Origin: an uncultured Veillonellaceae bacterium
GTDB taxonomy: Bacteria > Bacillota > Negativicutes > Selenomonadales > Selenomonadaceae
Direction: 5' to 3'
Assembly (NCBI GenBank): GCA_900316275.1
Contig: ONCF01000049.1
Span: 1-38,386, forward strand
DNA: 38,386 nt
The notes beneath the pieces were generated by a model that was not told the DNA's origin, did not search any database, and was given only the letters and a program-made list of their open reading frames with translations. This document shows, in pieces, positions 1-7,478 of this stretch (positions are counted from its first letter, which is position 1; each line of letters begins with the position of its first letter). The translations under genes and the position numbers were made by a program.

Positions 1-36
1 GAGGCCCGAGACACCGGAAAACAGGGAACGCATCAT
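1..36 (-). CDS. flgE: Flagellar hook protein FlgE, N-terminal 12 codons only
   Basis: The minus strand from 36 down to the window edge reads MMRSLFSGVSGL, the typical start of Firmicute FlgE; the gene continues outside the window. FlgE polymerises into the hook that joins the basal-body rod to the filament. An AGGAG sits about 12 nt upstream, inside the end of the preceding flagellar gene, and the two genes are separated by only six bases, so they should be co-transcribed. Only 12 residues are visible, but the match to the conserved rod/hook N-terminus and the flagellar neighbour make the call fairly safe. Confidence 0.75.
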   Translation of the reverse strand, partial: MMRSLFSGVSGL

Positions 37-42
37 AGTGAA

Positions 43-438
43 TCACTGCTCCTTTTCCTGGTCATCGCTGAGGATGACCGCACTGTCAATATTCGTAAAA
101 ATCCTTTCCCGCATGCTGGCGCCGTCCACAGCCGTGACCACGACCCGCTGTGGCACACTGAGGATGAGCACGGCCTTGCCGGGCACGTGCACGAACGCCT
201 CTTTGACGCCCTTGGCCGCCAGTTGGTCGGCCGCTCGCACGAGGCTGGCCTGCTCCGCGTCCGTCAGCGCGATGTGCCGCTCGGCGAGCCGGTCGGCCGC
301 GTGCCCCGAAAAGCGCACGGGCGTGCCCAGCTGCGCCGCCTGCAGTGTCTGCGTAAAAGAATCCCCGCCACGCGTGTGCTGCCGCCCACGCCGACGCTCT
401 GTGACCGCATGTCCCTGCGTCACTTCAGAGATTTTCAC
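43..438 (-). CDS. TIGR02530-type flagellar operon protein
   Basis: A 131-aa protein of the small 'flagellar operon protein' family that usually sits between flgD and flgE in Firmicutes. Family features seen: the block RFSGHAADRLAERHIALTD in the middle, an AAKGVKEAFV segment, and a C-terminal RIFTNIDSAVIL. Its exact role is unknown in the family; a part in hook or rod assembly is presumed from gene order. The frame is open back to an ATG at 501, but that ATG has no ribosome-binding site. The GTG at 438 is preceded by GGGAGG at 7-nt spacing and begins just before the conserved region, so I choose it. flgE follows within six bases. flgD and fliK, expected upstream, are absent. Confidence 0.82.
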   Translation of the reverse strand: MKISEVTQGHAVTERRRGRQHTRGGDSFTQTLQAAQLGTPVRFSGHAADRLAERHIALTDAEQASLVRAADQLAAKGVKEAFVHVPGKAVLILSVPQRVVVTAVDGASMRERIFTNIDSAVILSDDQEKEQ

Positions 439-532
439 TCCGTTGCCTCCCTGCTGAAACAGCTGCGCCACTAGCCGTGCCGTACTGTTTGTTACTAACA
501 TAATTTATGTTATTTATTATGTTCTATTTTAT

Positions 533-558
533 ATATCGACAAATCTCTGCTATTATTA
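533..558 (-). promoter_or_regulatory. Sigma-28 (SigD)-like promoter of the flagellar operon
   Basis: On the minus strand TAAT is followed by 15 nt and TCGATAT. The Firmicute sigma-D consensus is TAAA-N14-16-CCGATAT, so the -35 matches 3 of 4 and the -10 matches 6 of 7. It lies about 95 nt upstream of the chosen GTG of the TIGR02530-type gene. A sigma-A alternative on the same strand is TTGTCG-N17-TAATAA. Confidence 0.45.
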
Positions 559-597
559 AGTCATCATACAATTTTTTAACATCTCATATAACATAAG

Positions 598-635
598 CTG
601 CACATGATTTTATAGCATAGCAAAATCATGTGCAG
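598..635 (+). other. Perfect 14-bp hairpin in the leader of the RHH gene
   Basis: CTGCACATGATTTT (598-611) and its exact complement (622-635) enclose a 10-base loop and are followed on the plus strand by TCTTTTA. This resembles a weak intrinsic terminator or attenuator 30 bases before the RHH start codon. No plus-strand gene lies upstream to be terminated. Confidence 0.5.
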
Positions 636-665
636 TCTTTTAAAATATGTTATGAGGTGAGAAAT

Positions 666-857
666 ATGGAATCGTTGGTCATCACCAAAAAGAAACGCGG
701 CGAGGACGGCTACAAGGTCTTCTCCGTCCGCCTGAAGGAAGAAACGCTAGACCGCCTGAATACGCTCTGCGAGGCCACGGGCCGCACACGCAATGAGCTC
801 ATCGGCCTGCTGCTGGACTTCGCCATCCAGCACAGCAAGGTCGCTACGGACAAATAG
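666..857 (+). CDS. Small ribbon-helix-helix (CopG/MetJ-type) DNA-binding protein
   Basis: A 63-aa protein whose middle shows the ribbon-helix-helix pattern: a short strand KVFSVRL, helix KEETLDRLNTLCEATG and helix TRNELIGLLLDFAIQH. Such proteins dimerise and bind short, often palindromic operators through the N-terminal strand. The Lys/Arg-rich head (ITKKKRG) fits DNA contact. The ATG at 666 has GAGGTGA six bases upstream; an in-frame earlier start at 630 lies inside the hairpin and has no ribosome-binding site. No toxin gene follows, so it is not obviously an antitoxin. It is divergent from the flagellar operon and close to repeated TTATGTTA boxes, suggesting autoregulation and perhaps control of flagellar transcription (inference). 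Confidence 0.75.
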   Translation: MESLVITKKKRGEDGYKVFSVRLKEETLDRLNTLCEATGRTRNELIGLLLDFAIQHSKVATDK

Positions 858-893
858 CATACAGCCAGAATTTTCTGACATATAGACGTAAAA

Positions 894-937
894 AGCGGGC
901 AGTCACCCGAGGAAATTCCTCGCGGTAACTGCCCGCT
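894..937 (-). terminator. Terminator of the hem-GT41 operon
   Basis: AGCGGGCAGT (894-903) pairs with ACTGCCCGCT (928-937). Inside it CGAGGAA pairs with TTCCTCG. On the minus strand the hairpin is followed by TTTTTA. It sits 14 bases past the stop codon of the GT41 gene. The plus side has no T run, so it mainly serves the minus strand. Confidence 0.85.
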
Positions 938-950
938 TGGCATAGCAAAT

Positions 951-3900
951 TCATTTGGCCGGCTCAGTGTGAGCGGCGAGCAGCGTATAAATATGCTCCA
1001 AATCCCGCATGTAGCCCTGCTGGTCCATGACTGGCGAGCGCTGCAGACGCTCGGGGAGCGAATGATGCAACTCCGCTAGCGCGGACTGGTCGTTGGCCAG
1101 CGCGACCGTACGCTGCACGTAGTCGTCCATATCCTGCGCGATGCCCTGGTTAAAGCCGACGTTGGCCAGAATACTGGCGCCGAATCGCTGATGATGCGTC
1201 GCGCCTGCCAGCGTGACGACGGGTACGCCCATCGCGAGTGCGTCGCAGGTCGTGCCGCCGCCCGGATAGGGGAATGTGTCGAGTGCGATGTCGATGTCGG
1301 CATAGGCCGCGAGATAGTCCTCACTGTAGCCCTGCAGGCTGAGGCGCGCCGTATCCAGCCCTGCCGCCTGCGCCTGCGCGAGGAATGCCGCCCGGCGGCG
1401 CGGTTTATTCAGCGCCCCAGCCTTGATGAGCAGCCGCGCCGTGGGCAGTGCCTGCAGGATGCGCGCCCAGGTGCGCAGCACGTCAGCATTGATTTTGTCG
1501 AGCTGGTTCAGGCTGCCGAGCGTGACATCGCCCAGCCGCTGACAGGGGGCCTCGCGGCTGGTGGCAGCATGCAACATGAGCGGCGTATAGCAGAGGTGGC
1601 TGTGCGGCAGGCGCAGCAGCCGCTCCGTAAAGTAAGCCTCCTCCCCCGCTGGGGCCGTATAGCGGTCGACGAGGAAACCGTCCACGGCGGGCAGTCCGGT
1701 CGTGGCGAAATAGCCGATGCCGCACAGCTGACAGGGCGCGGGGCGCAACGCCAGCACGGGCAACGCGTTGTCGCCTGTATGCCCGGCCAGCTCCACGAGG
1801 ATGTCAATCTCGTCACGGCGAATCTGCGCCGCCTGCTCCGCCCAGCTCAACCCCGCAAGGTCGCGCCAGTGGTCGGCCTGCTGTTTGATCTGCGCCGTGA
1901 CCTCATCCGGCTCCTGCGTCGTGGAATACGCGTATGTCGTAAAGTGCACGCCGTCGCGTGCCTGAAAGAACGCCTGACTGAACGCCGCCACGATATGGCG
2001 GTGTAAATCCGGCGAAATATAGCCGATACGCAGCTTCGCGTGCCGGTACGGTGCAGGAGCCTGCGCTGGCGCAAAGAGCCGTCCGTAGCCCGCAGCTGCC
2101 TGCCGGTACTGCTCTGGCGGCAGTGTGAGGAATTGCTGACTGAGCAGATAGTTACTGTAGTCCGCCGCCGCGCCCTGCGCGAGTGTCTTCGCCTGACTGG
2201 AGGCCAGATAGGCGGCAGCGGCTGTGGCCCTGTCACCCTCGGCTTTCGCAGTCTCGGCGCGGCGATGCTCCAACGCCCCGCGCAGCCAGTCCTCCAGCCC
2301 CGGCTGGGCCAGCGCCTGCGCGCAGAGGGCGGCCGCCGTCTGCGTATCACCGCTCTGCCCCGCGCACTCTGCCTTTAAATAGAGTGCGCACGCGTCCGTA
2401 GCCGTGAGGTCACGGGCCGCCGCACTGGCCGCCGCTATGTTGCCTCCGTCGAGGTAGGCCACGATGGCCGCCTCGCGCAGACCGGTGTAGTCGGCTGTCG
2501 TGGGCAGTCCCTGCAGCACGCGGTCAGCGACGGCCATCGCCTGTGGCCAGTCGCCCGCCGCCGTATAGGCCGCCAGCTGCCGCTGCAACTGCCGCCGCTC
2601 CGCGTAGGTCGGTGGCGCCGTTGCGGCTTGTACAGGCTGCCTCCCTGCTCGCACTGATTTAGACCGCTGCGTCACTGTGGTTGGCGCCTGCTCCTGCACC
2701 GCTGGCTGCTGTGTCTGCCGTTTCGTCTCCTGCAATATCTGCGGCGTCGTGGATTGCCGAGTTTGCATCTGTAATTGCGTCTGATAGCGTTGCCAGATAG
2801 TCTGCCAGGCCGCGGCCGTTGCCGCACTGTAGGCCGCCGCATCCATGAGCGGCGAACGCTGCATGAGCGGACGCAGCTGGGTGTGCAGCGCCTGCACGAG
2901 CCCGGGGTCACTGGCGAGGCCCACGGCGCGCGCTACGTACTCCGCCTCGCTCGTGGCGCAGAGCTCGCCGAGGCCGAGATTTTGCAGCAGACTGTAGCCG
3001 AAGCGACCACCGTGCGTATTCCCTTTAAGCGTCACGAGTGGCACGCCCATGTAGAGTGCATCGCAGCTCGTGCCACCGCCTGGATAGGGGAACGTATCAA
3101 GCGCGATATCCAGGTCGCCGTACTCCCGCAGGTAGTCCCGGCTGATGCCGCGCCGCTCCACGCGCGCGAGGTCGAGCCCCGCCGCAATCAGCCGTGCCTC
3201 AGCCTCTTTCCGCCCCTCCTCGCTGTCGAAAATGCTGGCCTTGAGCAGTAGGTGACTGCCCGGCACCGCCGCGAGGATGGCCCGCCAGCAGGCGAGCACG
3301 CGGTCGTTGACCTTGGTAAAATTGTTGAAGCTGCCAAACGTGATATAGCCATTGCGTAGCCAGGGGATATCTGTGGTCACAGGCACCGCCTGCAGCGGAC
3401 GATAGCAAAAATGGCTCTGCGGCAGGGCCAGCACCGTCTCCGTAAAGGCTGCCGCCGTCGACTTATCGTCGAGATAACGGTCGCCGAGAAAATAGTCCAC
3501 GGCTGCCAGACCCGTCGAGGCGAAGTAGCCGATACCTGAAACCTGCACCGGGGCGGGACGCCAAGACAAAATAGGCAAGGTATTGCCGCGCGTATGCCCC
3601 GCGAGGTCAATGAGGATATCGATGCCGTCGGCCCGTATCTGCCGTGCCGCCGCCTCTGGTGCGAGTCCCTGCAGGTTGCGCCAGCCGTCGACCCGCTGCG
3701 CCACCTGCGCGCTGTAGGCATCCTCCGGTCCCGTCATATAGGCAAATACCGCGAACTGCTCATGGTCGTAATGCGTCACGAGCACGTAGCTGAAACAGAG
3801 CACAACATGCTGGCGGAAATCTGGCGAGAGAAAGCCAATACGCAATTTCCGTCCAGCAACCCCGACCTGCTGTGAACCAGCCGTTATAGACAACAGGTGC

Positions 3901-4484
3901 GATGCGGCCGCCGCGTCGCGATAGCTCACTGCTGGACACAAGGGCTGTAAGTGCGCAAAGAACTGTCCAAATCCTGCCGCTGCCTCCCGCTCGGCTGCGA
4001 GATCTGTCTGCGGCAGATAGTGCCGGTTAAAGAGATAGTTGCTGTACTCGAGCGCCGCCGTGGGCGCATCCTTAGCTGCCTCTGCCGCCCGCCGGTACGC
4101 TGCCACGCTCGTCTCACTGTCGCCGAGCTCACGCGCGCACTGCCCGAGCAAATTGGCGAGTTTCTCGACGTAGACGTCCGGCACGTCCGGCTGCGCCAGC
4201 AGCTTTTGCAGGAGGTCGCGCGCTGTCACATAGCGCCGCTGCATAAAGGCCACGCGTGCCGTAAGGAACTGCGTATAGAGGTCCTGCGGGGCCAGCGAGC
4301 GGAGCTGCACCAGAGCAGCGGCGGCCCCCGTCGTATCGCCAGCCTCCACATAGCTGCTCACGACGAGCCCCGCCGCCTCCACGGGCTCCCGCTCTGCCAG
4401 CTGCGCACAATATTGCCGCGCCGCAGCCCAGTCCTGCCGCCCTAAAGCTGTGTAAATTTCCTGCCGTACTTTCTCTATATCCAT
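951..4484 (-). CDS. Tandem TPR-GT41 (SPINDLY/OGT-like) glycosyltransferase, two catalytic halves
   Basis: The 1177-aa protein is an internal duplication. Each half has a helical TPR-like region (about 1-160 and 630-790) and a GT41 catalytic region (about 212-570 and 816-1170), joined by a Gln/Thr-rich linker (about 568-628). GT41 enzymes move GlcNAc or another sugar from a nucleotide-sugar to Ser/Thr of proteins. Both halves keep the key blocks: SPDFRQH (His226) and SPDLHRH (His830), AGHTRGN and AGHTGDN, FTKVND (Lys391) and LDKINA (Lys997, equivalent to the UDP-contacting Lys of OGT), and DTFPYPGGGTxCDAL at 463 and 1069. Neither half looks dead. No signal peptide, so cytoplasmic. It starts two bases after hemL with no clear Shine-Dalgarno, suggesting coupling. 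Related enzymes near flagellar genes glycosylate flagellin; that role here is inferred. Confidence 0.88.
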   Translation of the reverse strand: MDIEKVRQEIYTALGRQDWAAARQYCAQLAEREPVEAAGLVVSSYVEAGDTTGAAAALVQLRSLAPQDLYTQFLTARVAFMQRRYVTARDLLQKLLAQPDVPDVYVEKLANLLGQCARELGDSETSVAAYRRAAEAAKDAPTAALEYSNYLFNRHYLPQTDLAAEREAAAGFGQFFAHLQPLCPAVSYRDAAAASHLLSITAGSQQVGVAGRKLRIGFLSPDFRQHVVLCFSYVLVTHYDHEQFAVFAYMTGPEDAYSAQVAQRVDGWRNLQGLAPEAAARQIRADGIDILIDLAGHTRGNTLPILSWRPAPVQVSGIGYFASTGLAAVDYFLGDRYLDDKSTAAAFTETVLALPQSHFCYRPLQAVPVTTDIPWLRNGYITFGSFNNFTKVNDRVLACWRAILAAVPGSHLLLKASIFDSEEGRKEAEARLIAAGLDLARVERRGISRDYLREYGDLDIALDTFPYPGGGTSCDALYMGVPLVTLKGNTHGGRFGYSLLQNLGLGELCATSEAEYVARAVGLASDPGLVQALHTQLRPLMQRSPLMDAAAYSAATAAAWQTIWQRYQTQLQMQTRQSTTPQILQETKRQTQQPAVQEQAPTTVTQRSKSVRAGRQPVQAATAPPTYAERRQLQRQLAAYTAAGDWPQAMAVADRVLQGLPTTADYTGLREAAIVAYLDGGNIAAASAAARDLTATDACALYLKAECAGQSGDTQTAAALCAQALAQPGLEDWLRGALEHRRAETAKAEGDRATAAAAYLASSQAKTLAQGAAADYSNYLLSQQFLTLPPEQYRQAAAGYGRLFAPAQAPAPYRHAKLRIGYISPDLHRHIVAAFSQAFFQARDGVHFTTYAYSTTQEPDEVTAQIKQQADHWRDLAGLSWAEQAAQIRRDEIDILVELAGHTGDNALPVLALRPAPCQLCGIGYFATTGLPAVDGFLVDRYTAPAGEEAYFTERLLRLPHSHLCYTPLMLHAATSREAPCQRLGDVTLGSLNQLDKINADVLRTWARILQALPTARLLIKAGALNKPRRRAAFLAQAQAAGLDTARLSLQGYSEDYLAAYADIDIALDTFPYPGGGTTCDALAMGVPVVTLAGATHHQRFGASILANVGFNQGIAQDMDDYVQRTVALANDQSALAELHHSLPERLQRSPVMDQQGYMRDLEHIYTLLAAHTEPAK

Positions 4485-4486
4485 AG

Positions 4487-5806
4487 TTACTTGCGCGCCG
4501 CGGCGACAGCGGCGAAAGCTATGCCTGCAGCCTCTATCGTGCGCTCGATGTCCGCGTCCGTATGCGCACCGCTCATAAAGAGCGTCTCAAACTGCGACGG
4601 CGCGAGGTAGATGCCCTGCTCCAGCATGCTCTTGAACCAGACTTTGAACGCCTCCTGGTCGGCGGCGCAGGCGTCATCGTAGTCCCAGACCTCCTGCTCG
4701 CTGAAGAAAATGCCGAACATGGAGCCGGCCTGATGGGCCTGGATGGCCACGCCTGCCTCCTGCGCTTTAGCCTGCCAGCCGAGCAGCAGCTTCTTCACCT
4801 TGAGCGTAAGCTCGCGCACGTAGTCGCCCTTGCCGTCCTCTGGCTCAGCCGTGATAATTTTCAAAGTCTCAAGACCAGCCGTCATCGCGAGCGGGTTACC
4901 CGAGAGCGTGCCCGCCTGATAGACGGGGCCGACGGGACTGACCTGCTGCATGATGTCGCGACGCCCGCCGTAGGCCGCCACAGGCAGACCGCCGCCGATG
5001 ATTTTGCCGAGGCAGGTGAGGTCCGGCGTGATCCCGTAGGCCGCCTGCGCGCCACCCAGTGAGGCGCGGAAACCGCACATGACCTCATCGAAAATGAGCA
5101 GCGTGCCGTGCGCCTGCGTGAGTTCGCGCATCTGGCGCAGATAGCCCTGCCGCGGCAGTACGCAGCCCATGTTGCCGGCCACGGGCTCCACGATGACCGC
5201 CGCGATTTCGTCGCCCATTTTGTCCATGACCGCTTTGAGTGCGTCAATGTCGTTGTACGGCACGGAAATGGTGTCCGCCGCCGTGCCCTTTGTCACGCCC
5301 GGCGAGCTCGGCACGCCGAACGTGGCCATGCCCGAGCCCGCATTGACGAGCAGACTGTCGCTATGGCCGTGGTAGCAGCCGATGAACTTGACGATTTTCT
5401 CGCGGTGCGTATAGCCGCGCGCGAGGCGCAGGGCGCTCATCGTGGCCTCGGTACCGGAGTTTACCATGCGGATGGTCTCGATAGAGGGATAGACCTCCAT
5501 GACTTTTTTCGCGAGCTCGCTCTCGATGAGCGTGGGCGCGCCATAGCTCGTGCCGCGCGCAGCCGCCTTTTGCAGTGCCTGCACGACCTGCGGGTGCGCA
5601 TGGCCGACGACGAGCGGGCCCCAGGAACCGACGTAGTCGATGTACTCGTTGCCGTCGATATCGTAGATTTTATCGCCCGCACCGTGGTCGATAAACGGCG
5701 GGTTACAGTCCACGTTGGCATAGGAGCGCACGGGACTGTTGACGCCGCCTGGCATGAGGGTCTTGGCCTCGGCAAAGGCCGCGGCGGATTTTTCGAGATG
5801 CAGCAT
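4487..5806 (-). CDS. hemL: Glutamate-1-semialdehyde 2,1-aminomutase
   Basis: Converts glutamate-1-semialdehyde to 5-aminolevulinate with PLP, the second step of the C5 tetrapyrrole route. The 439-aa length is normal. Seen: the N-terminal [13 protein letters not shown] block, [15 protein letters not shown] for the phosphate of [12 protein letters not shown], and the PLP lysine in [10 protein letters not shown] (Lys268). The ATG has AAAGGAG at about 6-nt spacing. It follows hemB after 80 bases containing a terminator-like hairpin, and its stop is two bases from the GT41 start. Substrate comes from HemA, encoded in the same operon. Confidence 0.97.
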   Translation of the reverse strand: MLHLEKSAAAFAEAKTLMPGGVNSPVRSYANVDCNPPFIDHGAGDKIYDIDGNEYIDYVGSWGPLVVGHAHPQVVQALQKAAARGTSYGAPTLIESELAKKVMEVYPSIETIRMVNSGTEATMSALRLARGYTHREKIVKFIGCYHGHSDSLLVNAGSGMATFGVPSSPGVTKGTAADTISVPYNDIDALKAVMDKMGDEIAAVIVEPVAGNMGCVLPRQGYLRQMRELTQAHGTLLIFDEVMCGFRASLGGAQAAYGITPDLTCLGKIIGGGLPVAAYGGRRDIMQQVSPVGPVYQAGTLSGNPLAMTAGLETLKIITAEPEDGKGDYVRELTLKVKKLLLGWQAKAQEAGVAIQAHQAGSMFGIFFSEQEVWDYDDACAADQEAFKVWFKSMLEQGIYLAPSQFETLFMSGAHTDADIERTIEAAGIAFAAVAAARK

Positions 5807-5826
5807 ATCGTTCTCCTTTACAAAAC

Positions 5827-5853
5827 AGGCAACACCGCCGTGCAGTGTTGCCT
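5827..5853 (-). terminator. Hairpin with short T run between hemB and hemL
   Basis: AGGCAACAC (5845-5853 on the minus reading) pairs perfectly with GTGTTGCCT across a 9-base loop and is followed by GTTTTG, then directly by the hemL Shine-Dalgarno. It can act as a partial terminator or attenuator, or as an RNA-processing hairpin, reducing hemL and GT41 relative to hemB. Confidence 0.6.
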
Positions 5854-5886
5854 AAAAGCCAGCTACGCCGTGGCATAGCCATAAAA

Positions 5887-6873
5887 TCAGAAGCAGTTGC
5901 CCTCCTGCAGCCAGCGGGCCGCGTCGAGTGCATGGTAGGTGATAATCATGTCGGAACCGGCGCGCTTCATGGAGAGCAACGTCTCCATGACGATGCGCTT
6001 TTCGTCAATCCAGCCGTTCTGCGCGGCGGCCTTGACCATGGCGTACTCGCCGCTCACGTTGTAGGTGGCGACGGGACGGTTGATGCGCTGGCGCACCTCG
6101 TGCACGATGTCGAGGTAGGCGAGCGCGGGCTTGACCATGATGATGTCGGCACCCTCGGCGAGGTCGAGCTCAACCTCTTTCAGCGCCTCGCGCGCATTGC
6201 CGGGGTCCATCTGGTACTGTTTACGGTCGCCAAACTGCGGCGCACTGTCAGCGGCGTCACGGAACGGGCCGTAGTAGCCCGAGGCATATTTGACAGCATA
6301 GCTCATGATGGAGACGTTGATAAAGTCATGGTCATCGAGTGCGTCGCGGATGGCGGCCACGCGGCCGTCCATCATATCAGAGGGCGCGACGATGTCCGCA
6401 CCGGCCTCGGCCTGTGAGACGGCGACTTTCTGCAGCAGCTTGAGGGTTTTGTCGTTGTCAACGTAGTGGCCCTCCAGGTGGCCGCAGTGGCCATGGCTCG
6501 TGTACTGGCAGAGGCAGACATCGCCGACGATGACCATGTCGGGCAGGGCCTTTTTGATGGCCATGATAGCGCGCTGCACGGGGCTGGTCATGTCCCAGGC
6601 GGAGGAGCCGTCGGCGTCCTTGTACTCAGGCAGGCCGAAAATCTCCAACGCGGGCACACCGAGTTCCCAGGCCTCGCGCGCCGTTTTCAGCGCTTCGTCG
6701 ACCGAGAGGTGATAGACGCCCGGCATGCTGGGGATTTCCTCGCGCACGTGCTCACCCGGCACGATAAAGAGCGGGTAGATAAAGTCTTTCGCCGAGAGCG
6801 AGGTCTCGCGCACCATATCCCGGACAGCCGGGGAAATGCGCATGCGGCGCGGGCGAAGTTTCTGCGTATACAT
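5887..6873 (-). CDS. hemB: Delta-aminolevulinic acid dehydratase (porphobilinogen synthase)
   Basis: Condenses two 5-aminolevulinate molecules to porphobilinogen. The 328-aa protein has the normal length. Seen: the zinc-type cysteine cluster [14 protein letters not shown] (Cys120, Cys122, Cys130), so the enzyme should be zinc-dependent; the substrate lysines in [17 protein letters not shown] (Lys195) and [10 protein letters not shown] (Lys248). The ATG at 6873 has TAGGAG about 10 nt upstream. Upstream lies the 605-bp repeat-containing gap that separates it from cobA-hemD; I see no convincing promoter there, so read-through from the long operon is likely. Confidence 0.97.
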   Translation of the reverse strand: MYTQKLRPRRMRISPAVRDMVRETSLSAKDFIYPLFIVPGEHVREEIPSMPGVYHLSVDEALKTAREAWELGVPALEIFGLPEYKDADGSSAWDMTSPVQRAIMAIKKALPDMVIVGDVCLCQYTSHGHCGHLEGHYVDNDKTLKLLQKVAVSQAEAGADIVAPSDMMDGRVAAIRDALDDHDFINVSIMSYAVKYASGYYGPFRDAADSAPQFGDRKQYQMDPGNAREALKEVELDLAEGADIIMVKPALAYLDIVHEVRQRINRPVATYNVSGEYAMVKAAAQNGWIDEKRIVMETLLSMKRAGSDMIITYHALDAARWLQEGNCF

Positions 6874-6922
6874 TCTGCTACATCTCCTAGAAAACTACAC
6901 TTTCTTTTTGTTCGGGGCGGCC

Positions 6923-7120
6923 GGTGCCGCCGGGTGGTATAGCGTCGCTACGCTGAGTAAATTGGCTAAACGATTTTTTTGCCAAGAATTAAACCTTGTA
7001 AATTTCCAAAACGCGCTTCGCTTGAACGGTTGAAAATTTGCAAGGAAGCTAGTCGGCAAAAAAATCGTTCTTAACGCCAATTTACAACGCTTCGCTCGTG
7101 CTATACCACCCGGCGGCACC
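6923..7120. repeat. Foldback (MITE-like) repeat element 1, 198 bp
   Basis: Its ends are a perfect 21-bp inverted repeat (6923-6943 and 7100-7120, beginning GGTGCCGCCGGG). Inner parts also pair: TAAATTGGC with GCCAATTTA, ACGATTTTTTTGCC with GGCAAAAAAATCGT, and a central CCTTG-AAATTT with AAATTT-CAAGG, so nearly the whole unit can fold into one long hairpin. It carries the core GGAAGCTAGTC (7044-7054), shared in reverse with element 2. No ORF or transposase is present. It lies in the transcribed gap between cobA-hemD and hemB. Confidence 0.8.
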
Positions 7121-7224
7121 TCCTACACGTGAGTGTCAATCCCGATGGCTGGCTGTATTGCCACATACCAACAGTTGCAGACAAACGCACGGAAGTAGCG
7201 CCTTCAGCCACCAACGTTGAGGTA

Positions 7225-7425
7225 GGCGGGGAGGTGGGGTGCAACATAAGCGTAGCGTTGGAAATTTGCGTTAAGCAGGAAAAATTTTTCCGACTAGCTT
7301 CCTCTAAAAATGACTTTCGTTCAAGCGTCAGCGCGTTTAAGTCTTTTTTAAGGATTAATTCCCGGAAAAATTTTTCCTGTAGCAAATTTACTTAGCGAAG
7401 CGTTGTTGCACCCCGCCTCCCCGCC
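7225..7425. repeat. Foldback (MITE-like) repeat element 2, 201 bp, opposite orientation to element 1
   Basis: Ends are 21-bp inverted repeats (7225-7245 and 7405-7425, beginning GGCGGGGAGG) with a single mismatch that would be a G-U pair in RNA. Inner arms include GCGTAGCG, AAATTTGC and the palindrome GGAAAAATTTTTCC on both sides. The centre holds GACTAGCTTCC (7292-7302), GTTCAAGCG, AGCGCGTTT and TTAATTC, matching the reverse complement of element 1. The end sequences differ entirely from element 1 although arm length and layout are the same. About 100 bp between the two elements (7121-7224) show nothing I can name. Confidence 0.8.
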
Positions 7426-7443
7426 GTGCCACTAGCCCCCAAA

Positions 7444-7464
7444 GCTATACCGCCCGGCAGCACC
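7444..7464. repeat. Orphan terminal arm matching foldback element 1
   Basis: These 21 bases (GCTATACCGCCCGGCAGC onwards) match the right arm of element 1 (7100-7120) at 19 of 21 positions in the same orientation, and so also form an inverted repeat with 6923-6943. They sit just after element 2 and 15 bases before the cobA-hemD stop, perhaps the remnant of a third copy or the outer end of a composite unit. Confidence 0.6.
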
Positions 7465-7478
7465 GGTTGCCTCGCACT

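Larger units (their letters stand above)
496..652. promoter_or_regulatory. Cluster of TTATGTTA/TAACATAA boxes, candidate operators
   Basis: The AT-rich divergent region carries the 8-mer TAACATAA or its complement at 496-503, 505-512 and 589-596, with 7-base matches at 517-523 and 646-652. The first two form a near-perfect palindrome (497-511, single central base). They flank the predicted flagellar promoter on both sides and reach up to the ribosome-binding site of the RHH gene. Binding by that RHH protein is my inference. Confidence 0.4.

Noticed and set aside
439-501. Longer start of the TIGR02530-type flagellar gene at 501
   Set aside because: No Shine-Dalgarno before it, whereas GGGAGG lies 7 nt before the GTG at 438.
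666-857. Antitoxin of a toxin-antitoxin pair
   Set aside because: The RHH fold fits, but no toxin-like gene overlaps or follows; only a terminator lies downstream.
6895-7395. Short open frames in the hemB/cobA-hemD gap
   Set aside because: They are created by the arms of the foldback elements, lack ribosome-binding sites and resemble no protein.
6923-7464. CRISPR array
   Set aside because: The repeats are inverted arms of two foldback units, not short direct repeats with regular spacers. No cas genes are present.
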